From the NCBI GenBank assembly GCA_027297745.1, contig JAPUHK010000074.1, forward strand, positions 1 through 42,260: a stretch of 42,260 bases of DNA, given 5' to 3'. Position 1 is the stretch's first letter, and each line of letters begins with the position of its first letter. Positions 25,082 to 33,678 of the stretch are shown here, in pieces. Source of the DNA: Planctomycetota bacterium. Lineage in GTDB: Bacteria > Planctomycetota > PLA2. Under the pieces are notes generated by a model. The model had not been told where the DNA came from. It saw only the letters and a program-made list of their open reading frames with translations, and made no database searches. Both the position numbers and the translations under genes were made by a program.

Positions 25082-27691
25082 ATGAGCGAGCTGCCCAAGA
25101 CCTACGACGCGCCCGCTGCCGAGAAGCGCTGGACCGCTTTCTGGCAAGAGCAGCAGCTTTTCAGGGCCGGGCTGCGCCCGGACGCCGAGACCTACACGAT
25201 CATGTTGCCGCCGCCCAACGTCACGGGCGTCTTGCACATGGGCCACGCGCTCAACGGCGTGATCCAGGACGTGCTGGCACGCTTCAAGCGCATGCAGGGC
25301 TTCGACGTGCTGTGGATGCCGGGCGTCGACCATGCGGGCATCGCGACGCAAGCGGTGGTGGAGCGCAAGCTCTACCAGGAAGAAGGGCTCAAACGCGAGG
25401 AGATGGGCCGCGAGGCCTTCCTCGATCGGGTCTGGCAATGGAACGACGAGCACGCCGGCGCCATCCGCCGGCAGTACGACCGGCTCGGCGCGTCCTGCGA
25501 CTGGTCGCGCGAGGCCTACACCATGGACGAAAACCTCTCGCGCGGAGTGCGCGAGGCGTTCGTGCGCCTGTGGGAAAAAGACCTCATCTACCGCGGCGCG
25601 CGCATGGTCAATTGGGACTGCGAGCTGCAGACCGCGGTCGGCGACGACGAGATCGAGGACAAGAAGACGCACGGCCACCTCTGGTATCTGCGCTATCCGC
25701 GGCTCGACGGCGAGGGCTACGTCGTGGTTGCGACCACACGCCCCGAGACGATGCTCGGCGACACCGGCGTCGCGGTACATCCCGACGACGAACGATACAG
25801 GGACCTCGTGGGCAAGAGCGTGCGCCTACCGCTGATGGAGCGCGAGATCCCCGTCGTGGCCGACGACAGCGTCGATCCCGCTTTCGGGACCGGTGCCGTC
25901 AAGGTCACACCGGGCCACGATCCCGCGGACTACGAGCGCGGAGCGCGGCACGGCCTGCCGATCGTCAGCATCCTCAACAAGGACGGCACGCTGAACGAGA
26001 ACGCCGGCGCCTACACCGGTCTCGACCGCAAGGTGGCGCGCAAGAAGGTCGTGGCCGACCTCGAGGCGCTGGGGCTGCTCGACAAGGTCGAGGACTACGT
26101 CTTCAACGTGCCGCTCAGCGACCGCAGCAAGTCGCCCATCGAGCCGATCGTGTCCGAGCAGTGGTTCGTGAGGATGGAAGAGCTCGCGCAGCCCGCCATC
26201 CGCGCCGTCGGCGACGGATCGCTGCGCATCATTCCCGAGCGCCACACCAAGGTCTATCTCGACTGGCTGCTGAACGTGCGCGACTGGTGCATCAGCCGCC
26301 AGCTGTGGTGGGGGCACCGGATCCCCGTCTGGTACGACGAGGACGAAACGCCGGTCGCCTCGCGCGAGGACCTCGAGCTGGGCACCCCGCACCCGAAGAC
26401 CGGCAAGCCCATCGTGCGCCGCGACCCCGACGTGCTCGACACATGGGCCTCGTCGTACCTGTGGCCCGTCTCGACGCTGGGCTGGCCCGACGAGAGCGCG
26501 CCGGACTTGCAGCGCTACTACCCCACCCAGTTGCTGAGCACAGCGCGCGAGATCATCTACCTGTGGGTCGCGCGCATGGTCATGGCGGGCTACGAGTTCA
26601 TGGGGCAGTGCCCCTTCTCGGACTGCTACATCCACGCCACGATCAACGATGCGAAGGGCCGGCGCATGTCGAAGTCGGCCGGCAACGGCATCGATCCGAT
26701 CGAGATGATCGAGAAGTACGGCGCCGACGCCGTGCGTTACACGCTGATGATCCTGACCACCGAGGGCCAGGACGTGCGGCTGGCGGAGACCAAGTTCGAG
26801 CTAGGCAGCAACTTCATGAACAAGATCTGGAACGCCGCGCGCTTCGTGCTGACAAGCGTCCCCGAGGGCAGCGCGGAGGCACAGCCGGGCGACGAGCGTG
26901 CCGACCGCTGGATCCGCTCGCGCGGCGCCGCGGCGGTCGGTGCCGTGCAAGCGGCGCTGCTCGACTACAAGTTCCACGACGCCGCGCAGGCGCTGTACCG
27001 CTTCGTGTGGGACGACTTCTGCGACTGGTATCTGGAGTCGTCGAAGGCGCGCCTGCGCGCGGGCGACGTGCGCTGCGGCGCGACGCTGCTGCAGACGCTC
27101 GACACGATCACGCACGTGTTGCAGCCCTTCGCCCCTTTCCTGAGTTCCGAGCTGCATGAGCAGCTGGGCGGAAAGACGCCGCTGGCGCTGGATGCGTGGC
27201 CGCAAGCCGGGGAGCGCGACGAAGCCGCGGAAACGGAGTTCCGGCGCGTGCAGGAGGTCGTCAAGGCCGTGCGCAAGCTGCGCAACGAAAACCGCGTGCC
27301 CGAAAAGGCGCAGGTGGCGGTCGTCGTGCGCACCGACGCGCCGGACGTCTTGCTGCAAGAGCAGGGGACGATCTGCGCGCTGTCGCGCGCCGCCTCGCTC
27401 GAGGCCGGGCCCGGCGTGGAGCGGCCCGCTGCCGCAGTGACCGAAGTGCTCGGGGACGCCGAGGTGCACCTGAGCCTGGAGGGGCTCGTGGACCTCGCGG
27501 CGGAGCGCGAGCGGAAGGCCAAGGAGCTCGAAAAGGCCCGCGGCCTCCTGCGCTCGATCGAGAAAAAGCTGCAGAACGAGCAGTTCGTGACCCGCGCCAA
27601 GCCCGAGGTGGTGGAGCTCGAGCGGGGGCGGCTGGCCGCCGCGCAGGAGCGCATCGAAAGGCTCGAAGAAGCCCTCAGAAGTCTGGGATAG
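25082..27691 (+). CDS. valS: Valyl-tRNA synthetase
   Basis: 869 residues from ATG 25082; the ORF-track extension to 24884 overlaps the previous gene. It charges tRNA(Val) and edits misactivated threonine. The class I motifs are intact: HMGH at 52-55 in PPPNVTGVLHMGHALN, and RMSKS at 528-532 in GRRMSKSAGNGIDP. VDHAGIATQAVVE is typical of ValRS. The CP1 editing domain is present (VVATTRPETMLGDTGVAVHPDDERY, GAVKVTPGHDPADY). DVLDTWASSYLWP and the anticodon-binding helices follow. The last 70 or so residues form the usual ValRS coiled coil (RERKAKELEKARGLLRSIEKKLQNEQFV). Single gene; no T-box-like leader is seen. Confidence 0.97.
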   Translation: MSELPKTYDAPAAEKRWTAFWQEQQLFRAGLRPDAETYTIMLPPPNVTGVLHMGHALNGVIQDVLARFKRMQGFDVLWMPGVDHAGIATQAVVERKLYQEEGLKREEMGREAFLDRVWQWNDEHAGAIRRQYDRLGASCDWSREAYTMDENLSRGVREAFVRLWEKDLIYRGARMVNWDCELQTAVGDDEIEDKKTHGHLWYLRYPRLDGEGYVVVATTRPETMLGDTGVAVHPDDERYRDLVGKSVRLPLMEREIPVVADDSVDPAFGTGAVKVTPGHDPADYERGARHGLPIVSILNKDGTLNENAGAYTGLDRKVARKKVVADLEALGLLDKVEDYVFNVPLSDRSKSPIEPIVSEQWFVRMEELAQPAIRAVGDGSLRIIPERHTKVYLDWLLNVRDWCISRQLWWGHRIPVWYDEDETPVASREDLELGTPHPKTGKPIVRRDPDVLDTWASSYLWPVSTLGWPDESAPDLQRYYPTQLLSTAREIIYLWVARMVMAGYEFMGQCPFSDCYIHATINDAKGRRMSKSAGNGIDPIEMIEKYGADAVRYTLMILTTEGQDVRLAETKFELGSNFMNKIWNAARFVLTSVPEGSAEAQPGDERADRWIRSRGAAAVGAVQAALLDYKFHDAAQALYRFVWDDFCDWYLESSKARLRAGDVRCGATLLQTLDTITHVLQPFAPFLSSELHEQLGGKTPLALDAWPQAGERDEAAETEFRRVQEVVKAVRKLRNENRVPEKAQVAVVVRTDAPDVLLQEQGTICALSRAASLEAGPGVERPAAAVTEVLGDAEVHLSLEGLVDLAAERERKAKELEKARGLLRSIEKKLQNEQFVTRAKPEVVELERGRLAAAQERIERLEEALRSLG

Positions 27692-27745
27692 GGTTCAATA
27701 AGGGAGCGTCCGGGGCCGGCGGGGACCCGGACGAACGGATCCGCG

Positions 27746-30649
27746 ATGGCGCAGCTGAAAATCGAGTTCCAGGGCACCTCGACCTTCGTCCATCTGGGCA
27801 AGGAGCCGGTGACCGTGGGGCGCAGTAACCGCTGCACCGTCTGGCTCCCCGATCCCGGCCTGGACGACACGCACTTCCGCATCGACCGCAAGCAGAAGGG
27901 GCTGCGCATCAAGGACTCCGGGTCGCGGACCGGCACCAGGCTCAACGGCAAGACCGTGGTCTCGAGTCGCCTCAAGCACGGCGACGTGATCGAGGCGGGC
28001 GGGTTGCGCTGCACTTATCTCGAGCACGCGGAAGAGACCGCGCCGGCGGCGCGCCCCGCGCACCCGCCGAATCGCGAGCCTCCCCCGCCCCCTGCCGCGC
28101 CGCGCAGTCCGCGCGCCGCAGGGCGGCGCAAGAGCCCGGCGGTCGCGGTCGGCGTTTTCGCGGTCGTGGCTCTCGTGGGCGTGCTCGTCTTCCTGATGAA
28201 GGGTGAGCCGGGCGAGGATCCCGGAGCGCGGGAGCTGTTGGACCGGGCGCACAGCACGTTGCGCGTGGCGCGCAAGGAGCAACAAGATTCCGAGCATTAT
28301 TACCGCAACGCGCGCGCCGCCCTGACGCGCCTGATGCGCGACTACCCGGGCACGCAGGCCGCGCTCTCCGGGACGTTCCTGATCAAGGACGTCGACCGCG
28401 CGTTGAAGCAGTTCAGCGCGCTTCGCGAAGCCGAAAAGGCGGTGCGCGAGTCACAAGACATCCGGCGTCTCGAAGAGACCAGGGGCTTGCTCGCCCGCCT
28501 GAACCGAAACGCGCACCAGGCCATCCTGGTGCGCGTCGCAGCCCTGCGCACCGAGTGCGACACCAAGCTGCGCGAGCTCAAGGACAGCATCTGGAAGACG
28601 GCCTCGGAGGCCGCGGGCGCCTTCCTCGAGGACCACCGCTTCGGGCCGGCGCTGCGCGTGTGGCGCACCTTCCGCGTGCGCCAGCCCGCGATGTCGGCGC
28701 GTGCAGACAAGGTCATCGCGTCGCTGGAGCAGACCTCCTCCCGACGCTACGAGAACCTGTTGGCCGCCGCCAAGCGCACGAAGGACCCGGACGCGCGCAT
28801 CCTCTTCCTGGAGGCGGCGCGGCCGACCTATCGTGGCACACGGCAGGCCGATGACCTCGAAGTGCGCATTTCCGGCCTCAGGGCGCGCCGCTATCAGAAG
28901 CTGCTGCCCCCGCTCGTGCTCAGGCGGGATCCGGGGCAGAAAGAGCCCGCGACCGCGAAGGGCCCGACCGGCCGTCCGCCCACGCCGCAGGAGACCGGTC
29001 CGTACGTCGATCCGAAGGCCGTGGCGGGGCTCGTGGCGGCGCGCCGCTTCGCGAAGGCGGCCGCGGAGTTGCCGAAGCTCAGCCGCCATCCCCTCGTGCC
29101 CGTGCGGCGCGCGGAGCTGGAGCTGCTGGCGGGCTTGAAGCGATCGCTGGTCGACGCTGTCGCCTTCCGCCCCGAGGAGTTCACGAGCTTGAGCCTCCCC
29201 GGCGGCGTGCGCGGCGACGCTTCCGGCGCGGACGAGACCTTCCTGCGCGTCGGCACCGGCGCCGACGAGGTGCGCGTGAAGTGGGGGGCGCTGCCCCCGC
29301 AGAGTTTCGTGCGTCTATTCCGCATGGCGGGCCTGAATCGGCCGCCGCGTCTGGCCGTGGCTTTGTTCTACGACGAGTACGGACTCAAGAAGCGCGCGGA
29401 GCAGGCCTACGTGGCGTACTTCAAGGACGCCGAGGACAAACAGCTCTTCCATCACATCTACGCGCGCCGGCGCGGCATCGATCCGCCGCCGGGCGGATTC
29501 CTCCTGCACGACAAGCAGCTGGTCACGCCCGCCCAGCGCGACTACCTGCTCCTGCAGCGAAGGCTGCGCAAGCTGGAGCGGGACGCCGGCGTCGCGGACA
29601 CGCGCCGCCGCGAGGCGGCCTGGGCGGAGCTGAAGGCGCTCGGCGAGCCCGGGCGCGAGATCCTGCACGCATCCATCAAGCGCCGCCAGAACCAGGTGGC
29701 GGAGGGGCTGAGCGCCTCCAAGGCCTTCAGCCGTACGCGGGCGCTCAACACGTTGGGCCGCAGTCTCGACGCCGCGCGCGACCACGCTCTGAAGATGATC
29801 ATGGACCCCAAGGCTTATCCGTACCCGAGCAAGGTTCCGGCGGCGCAGCAGGAAGTCGACGCGCGGGTCAACAAGGTGCGGCAGATCTACGAGCGCCCGT
29901 ACGAGCTCCTGCTCGAGAAGTCGGAGCAGGCCGGAGAACTGGCTGCGGAGCTACGCGAACTCGACGAGCGCCTGGCCCGCATGGATCCCGACGAGGAGCC
30001 AGATCCACTGTACCCGCGCGTCGTGGAGCGCATCCAGAAGACGCTGGACATGAAGACGTTGGCGCTCGACGGGTCCGACCAGAAGCGCATCAGCTACAAC
30101 GAGCGGGTGATGGAGTACAACCGCACGCTCGAGTTCAAGACCATCGAGCTGCATGAAGAGGAGCGCGCCAACGTCCGCTCCGTGAACGAGTACCGCTGGA
30201 TGATGGGGCTCAGGTGCGTGAAGATCGACGAGCGCCTCGTGCGCGCGGCGCGCAAGCACTCGATCGAGATGCGCCAGCTCGGCTACTTCGCGCATCCGAG
30301 CCCCACGGCAAGCCTGAGGTCGCCCGGCCTGCGCGCGCGACGCGAAGGCTACGGCGGCGGCGTGTCGGAGAACATCGCGCAGGGCCCGGCCAGCGGCCAC
30401 GCAGCCTTCGAAGGGTGGTACGGCTCGTCCGGCCACCACCGCAACATGTGCCAGCCGAACCACACCGAGCTCGGTTGCGGCCAGGACCGCCTGCACTGGT
30501 GGACGCAGAAATTCGGTTCGGCGACGGGGCGCAGCCTCGATGCGCCGAAGGTCGCTCCCGATCCCGACCCGCCCGGCGAGTCGGGCAACGGCAAGGCTGC
30601 CGACACGGCCAAGGGCAGCCCTCCGCCGCGCCGCGGGACCGCCGGCTAG
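27746..30649 (+). CDS. FHA domain - transmembrane - CAP (SCP/PR-1) domain protein
   Basis: 967 residues, ATG 27746. Residues about 5-95 are an FHA domain, which binds phosphothreonine: VTVGRSNRCTVWLPD (Arg26, Ser27), DDTHFRID (His43) and SGSRTGTRLNGKTV. A Pro-rich linker (PPPPPAAPRSPR) leads to one membrane helix at about 130-151 (AVAVGVFAVVALVGVLVFLM), so the FHA part is cytoplasmic and the rest outside. About 650 mostly helical, Arg-rich residues follow (TPR-like spacing, coiled-coil EQAGELAAELRELDERLARM). Residues about 808-930 are a CAP/SCP domain: SVNEYRWMMGLRCVKIDERLVRAARKHS, the SENIAQG motif at 874 and SGHHRNMCQPNHTELGCG near 896. It joins kinase signalling to a secreted CAP module. 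A weak hairpin lies just upstream (27707-27733). Confidence 0.9.
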   Translation: MAQLKIEFQGTSTFVHLGKEPVTVGRSNRCTVWLPDPGLDDTHFRIDRKQKGLRIKDSGSRTGTRLNGKTVVSSRLKHGDVIEAGGLRCTYLEHAEETAPAARPAHPPNREPPPPPAAPRSPRAAGRRKSPAVAVGVFAVVALVGVLVFLMKGEPGEDPGARELLDRAHSTLRVARKEQQDSEHYYRNARAALTRLMRDYPGTQAALSGTFLIKDVDRALKQFSALREAEKAVRESQDIRRLEETRGLLARLNRNAHQAILVRVAALRTECDTKLRELKDSIWKTASEAAGAFLEDHRFGPALRVWRTFRVRQPAMSARADKVIASLEQTSSRRYENLLAAAKRTKDPDARILFLEAARPTYRGTRQADDLEVRISGLRARRYQKLLPPLVLRRDPGQKEPATAKGPTGRPPTPQETGPYVDPKAVAGLVAARRFAKAAAELPKLSRHPLVPVRRAELELLAGLKRSLVDAVAFRPEEFTSLSLPGGVRGDASGADETFLRVGTGADEVRVKWGALPPQSFVRLFRMAGLNRPPRLAVALFYDEYGLKKRAEQAYVAYFKDAEDKQLFHHIYARRRGIDPPPGGFLLHDKQLVTPAQRDYLLLQRRLRKLERDAGVADTRRREAAWAELKALGEPGREILHASIKRRQNQVAEGLSASKAFSRTRALNTLGRSLDAARDHALKMIMDPKAYPYPSKVPAAQQEVDARVNKVRQIYERPYELLLEKSEQAGELAAELRELDERLARMDPDEEPDPLYPRVVERIQKTLDMKTLALDGSDQKRISYNERVMEYNRTLEFKTIELHEEERANVRSVNEYRWMMGLRCVKIDERLVRAARKHSIEMRQLGYFAHPSPTASLRSPGLRARREGYGGGVSENIAQGPASGHAAFEGWYGSSGHHRNMCQPNHTELGCGQDRLHWWTQKFGSATGRSLDAPKVAPDPDPPGESGNGKAADTAKGSPPPRRGTAG

Positions 30650-30656
30650 GGTGCGG

Positions 30657-30678
30657 GGGCGGCCCCATGCGGCCGCCC
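30657..30678. terminator. GC hairpin between convergent genes
   Basis: GGGCGGCC-CCATGC-GGCCGCCC is a perfect 8-bp stem 7 bases after the FHA-CAP stop codon. It is followed by a second weaker pairing (GTTCGAACAATTGCTTCTGC region). There is no T-run, but its position between two convergent stops favours a terminator role. Confidence 0.5.
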
Positions 30679-30713
30679 TCCCGTTCGAACAATTGCTTCT
30701 GCGAACGTAGCTG

Positions 30714-31547
30714 CTATTTCGGCACGAAGACCGCTTCGTACTCCGGGTAGCGGCCGTCTTCCTTGTCGATGCGCACGAACTGCACCGCCGAGCCGCTCTC
30801 CGTGTTGAGCACGAAGGTGAACTCGCCGGGCAACAGGCCGCGAATCACGAGCGTACCCTCCCTGCCGATGTTGTAGCGCCGCGTGCGCAGGCCCTTGCCT
30901 TCGATGCGCAGCACTCCTTCTTTGGCCTGCACGCGCACGCGGGCCCCGGTCGGGATGTCGATGTCCACGCCCTTCGCGCCGGCCGACGCTTGCACCGGGG
31001 GCGCCGCCGCCTGGGCGATGTACGCACCCTCCGCGTCGCGCAGGTCGGGCGGGAGTTGCACGCTGACGTCGTACACGCCGGGCTTGAGCCCGCCCACGAG
31101 GTACTTCCCGTCGGCGTCGGACCAGCCGGTCTCGGTCAGCCCTCCGTCTTGCGGCGTAGCCTCCACCACGGCTCCTTCGACGGAGCGGCCCTCGAAGCGG
31201 ATCAGCCCGGTGATCGTGCGGGTCGCGAGCAGGGTCAGGATGTGTGGGCCGGCCTGCCCGGCGCGCACGGTGATGCGCCTGCGCGCCGGGAGACGGCCGC
31301 TGGCTCCGCTCTCGAGATAGGCGGGTCCGTACGGCACGCGTTCGAAGCGATACTTGCCGTCCTTATCCGTCCGCGCGTGCCGCTTCCAGGTGGTGGGATC
31401 GCGCAGCGTCACCACCACGTTCGCCAGCGGCTTGCCTTTCTCGTCGAGGACCGCGCCGGTGATGACGCCGTTGCTCTCGACCGGTTCGGGGGTGGAACCG
31501 CATGCGGCCAGCATTACGGCCCCGAGGAGCGTGGCGAGTGAGCGCAT
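30714..31547 (-). CDS. Lipoprotein with carboxypeptidase-regulatory-like domains
   Basis: 277 residues from ATG 31547. The N-terminus MRSLATLLGAVMLAACGS is a lipoprotein signal with lipobox LAAC and acylated Cys16. Two beta-sandwich domains of the carboxypeptidase-regulatory (CarbopepD_reg/SpaA-like) type follow: GVITGAVLDEKGKPLANVVVTLRDP with GKYRFERVPYGPAYLE at about 28-100, and RTITGLIRFEGRSVEGAVVEATP with GKYLVGGLKPGVYDVSV at about 105-170. The rest is another beta-rich segment (GTLVIRGLLPGEFTFVLNT). Such domains usually stabilise or bind at the cell surface; no enzyme is visible. It is divergent from murQ, with 62 bases between the starts, so the two share a promoter region. Confidence 0.85.
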   Translation of the reverse strand: MRSLATLLGAVMLAACGSTPEPVESNGVITGAVLDEKGKPLANVVVTLRDPTTWKRHARTDKDGKYRFERVPYGPAYLESGASGRLPARRRITVRAGQAGPHILTLLATRTITGLIRFEGRSVEGAVVEATPQDGGLTETGWSDADGKYLVGGLKPGVYDVSVQLPPDLRDAEGAYIAQAAAPPVQASAGAKGVDIDIPTGARVRVQAKEGVLRIEGKGLRTRRYNIGREGTLVIRGLLPGEFTFVLNTESGSAVQFVRIDKEDGRYPEYEAVFVPK

Positions 31548-31553
31548 AGGGGC

Positions 31554-31559
31554 AAGATA
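31554..31559 (-). promoter_or_regulatory. Putative -10 box (TATCTT) of the lipoprotein gene
   Basis: TATCTT on the minus strand begins 12 nt before ATG 31547; only six bases separate box and start. No ribosome site fits. Confidence 0.5.
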
Positions 31560-31595
31560 CCTTCTCGGGCGCCGGTCGGCGTCCCTTGGAGCTAC

Positions 31596-31601
31596 TACGC
31601 T
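31596..31601 (+). promoter_or_regulatory. Putative -10 box (TACGCT) of the murQ operon
   Basis: TACGCT begins 14 nt before ATG 31610. No ribosome site lies between. The preceding TACTAC gives an alternative register. Confidence 0.4.
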
Positions 31602-31609
31602 GGTCCCCT

Positions 31610-32500
31610 ATGCCGAGCGCCTACGAGGATCTGCCCACCGAGAGCGTGGATCCCAGCGCCCCGGACCTGGACCGTCTGGACCCCGCCGAGATCGCGCGGC
31701 GGCTGCAGTGGGCGGAGGTGCAGGCGGGGCGCGGCGTGGAGCAGGCGCTGGGGCCCATCGGCGAGGCTTGCCGGGCCGCCGCGGCCGCGCTCGCCGGGGG
31801 CGGGCGCATCGTCTACGCCGGCGCCGGCACCAGTGGCCGGCTCGGAGTCCTGGACGCCGCGGAGATGGAGCCCACGTTCGGCGCGCAGCCGGGTCGCGTC
31901 GTGGCCCTGTTGGCCGGCGGTCCGCCCGCCCTGACGCGCAGCGTGGAAGGGGCCGAGGACGACCAGCAGGCGGGCCGTAAGGAAGCGCGCGGGCTCAGCC
32001 TGGGCCCCCCAGACCTGGTGGTCGGGATCTCCATGTCCGGCACGGCCGCGTACGTGGGCGGCGTGCTGGAGGAGGCGGCCGAGGCCGGTGCGGTCACCGT
32101 GCTGCTGACGGCCTGCGCCTCCTCTCCCTTGCGCGCGCGCCTGCGTATCGTGCTCGAGCTCGGTCCCGAGCTGGTGGCGGGCTCGACGCGGCTCAAGGGC
32201 GGCAGCGCGACCAAGGCTGTGCTGAACATGATCTCGACCGCCGCCATGGCCGGCTCCGGCGCGGTGTACCGCAACCTGATGGTGCGAGTGCGGCCGACCA
32301 ACCGCAAGCTGCGCGACCGCGCGGAGCGCATCATCATGAACGTTGCCGAAGTGCCGCGCGAGCGCGCGGCGAAGCTGCTCAACGCGGCCGAGGACGAGGT
32401 GCCGGTGGCGATCGTGATGCATCGGCGCGGACTCAGCCGGGCGGAAGCCCAAAGGCGGCTCGACGATTGCGGCGGCTCTCTCAGGGAGGCGCTTGGTTGA
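31610..32500 (+). CDS. murQ: N-acetylmuramic acid 6-phosphate etherase
   Basis: 296 residues, as in E. coli MurQ (298). It removes the lactyl ether from MurNAc-6-phosphate to give GlcNAc-6-phosphate. ATG 31610 is chosen because the conserved EDLPTE(S) N-terminal motif follows. The SIS-domain core reads VYAGAGTSGRLGVLDAAEMEPTFGA, with the catalytic Glu retained (the family has LDASECPPTF). GISMSGTAAYV, TRLKGGSATKAVLNMISTAAM and the C-terminal helical segment RAERIIMNVAEVPRERAAKLLNAAEDEVPVAIVMHR are all characteristic. It is the first of four genes for muramic acid salvage; its stop overlaps the TTG start of anmK by 4 nt. No MurR-type regulator gene is adjacent. Confidence 0.96.
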   Translation: MPSAYEDLPTESVDPSAPDLDRLDPAEIARRLQWAEVQAGRGVEQALGPIGEACRAAAAALAGGGRIVYAGAGTSGRLGVLDAAEMEPTFGAQPGRVVALLAGGPPALTRSVEGAEDDQQAGRKEARGLSLGPPDLVVGISMSGTAAYVGGVLEEAAEAGAVTVLLTACASSPLRARLRIVLELGPELVAGSTRLKGGSATKAVLNMISTAAMAGSGAVYRNLMVRVRPTNRKLRDRAERIIMNVAEVPRERAAKLLNAAEDEVPVAIVMHRRGLSRAEAQRRLDDCGGSLREALG

Positions 32501-33675
32501 AGCGCCTGGAGGAGATCCTGCGCAAGGACGCGCGGTTGGTCGCCGGAGTGCTCAGCGGGACCTCGGCGGACGGCATCGACGCCGCGCTCGTGCGCGTGCG
32601 GGGCCACGGCCTGGACACGGACGTCGAGTTGCTGCACTTCCACTCGACGCCCTTCTCGGACGTGATGCGGCAGGCGCTGTTGCAGATGGGCACGGGCAAG
32701 GTGGCGGACCTGTGCCGGCTCAACTTCGAGTTGGGGGAGCGCTTCGCCGATGCCTGCCTGCACCTGTTCCACAGCGCCGCCGTGGCGCCGGACGAGGTGG
32801 ACCTGATCGGCTCCCACGGGCAGACCGTCTACCACGTGCCCCGCAGCACGCACCCGCACGGGTCAGGCTCGACGTTGCAGATCGGCGAGGCCTCGGTGAT
32901 CGCCGAGCGTACGGGCCGCATGGTCGTCTCCGACTTCCGCACGCGCGACATCGCGGCGGGCGGCGAAGGCGCGCCCTTGAGCGCGTACGTGGACTACCTG
33001 CTGTACCGGCCCGCGCCGGACGGGCCCCCGCGCGCGCTGCTCAACCTCGGCGGCATCGCCAACGTGACGCTCGTGGCGCGCGACCTGGATGAGGTCTTCG
33101 CCTTCGACACGGGGCCCGCCAACATGCCGCTGGACGAAGCGATGCGCGCCATGAGCGGCGGGGAGCGGACCTACGACCGGGAGGGGCGCACGGCGGCGCA
33201 GGGCCGCGTCGACGAAAACCTGCTCAACAAGCTGCTCGAGCATCCATATTTCAGGCAGCCGATTCCCAAGAGCACCGGCCGCGAGACCTTCGGTCGCGAG
33301 TTCGTGCTGCCGCTGCTGCGCGGCAAAGGCCAGAACCGCGCCGTGGATGTGCTGGCCACGCTGACAGCCTTCGTGGCGCAGTCCATTCGCACCGCGTTCG
33401 ACGACTTCGTGCTGCCGCGGCTAAAGCCGGTTGAGGTCGTGGTCAGCGGCGGCGGTGTCCACAACCTCACCCTGATGGGCCACTTGCGCCGCCTGTTCGG
33501 GGGGCTCAGAGTACGCAGCCTGGATCAGATCGGGGAGCTCGGGCTCAACCCCGACGCCAAGGAGGCGGTGATCTTCGCCGTGCTCGCCAACGAGACGGTG
33601 CACGGCCTGCCGAACAACCTGCCGGGCGCCACGGGGGCTCGCTGGCCCGTCGTGCTGGGAAAGATCACGCCGTAA
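32497..33675 (+). CDS. anmK: Anhydro-N-acetylmuramic acid kinase
   Basis: 392 residues from TTG 32497, supported by GGGAGG about 7 nt upstream and by the TTGA overlap with murQ. It opens and phosphorylates 1,6-anhydroMurNAc to MurNAc-6-phosphate, the substrate of MurQ. The ATP-binding N-terminal segment is AGVLSGTSADGIDAALVRV. IGSHGQTVYHVP, LQIGEASVIAERTGRMVVSDFRTRDIAAGGEGAPLSAYVDYLL, LNLGGIANVTLV, FDTGPANMPLDEAMR, STGRETFGREF and VVVSGGGVHNLTLMGHLRR are all conserved. The size is slightly larger than the common 370. Next gene starts 3 bases after its stop. Confidence 0.96.
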   Translation: MKRLEEILRKDARLVAGVLSGTSADGIDAALVRVRGHGLDTDVELLHFHSTPFSDVMRQALLQMGTGKVADLCRLNFELGERFADACLHLFHSAAVAPDEVDLIGSHGQTVYHVPRSTHPHGSGSTLQIGEASVIAERTGRMVVSDFRTRDIAAGGEGAPLSAYVDYLLYRPAPDGPPRALLNLGGIANVTLVARDLDEVFAFDTGPANMPLDEAMRAMSGGERTYDREGRTAAQGRVDENLLNKLLEHPYFRQPIPKSTGRETFGREFVLPLLRGKGQNRAVDVLATLTAFVAQSIRTAFDDFVLPRLKPVEVVVSGGGVHNLTLMGHLRRLFGGLRVRSLDQIGELGLNPDAKEAVIFAVLANETVHGLPNNLPGATGARWPVVLGKITP

Positions 33676-33678
33676 GCC

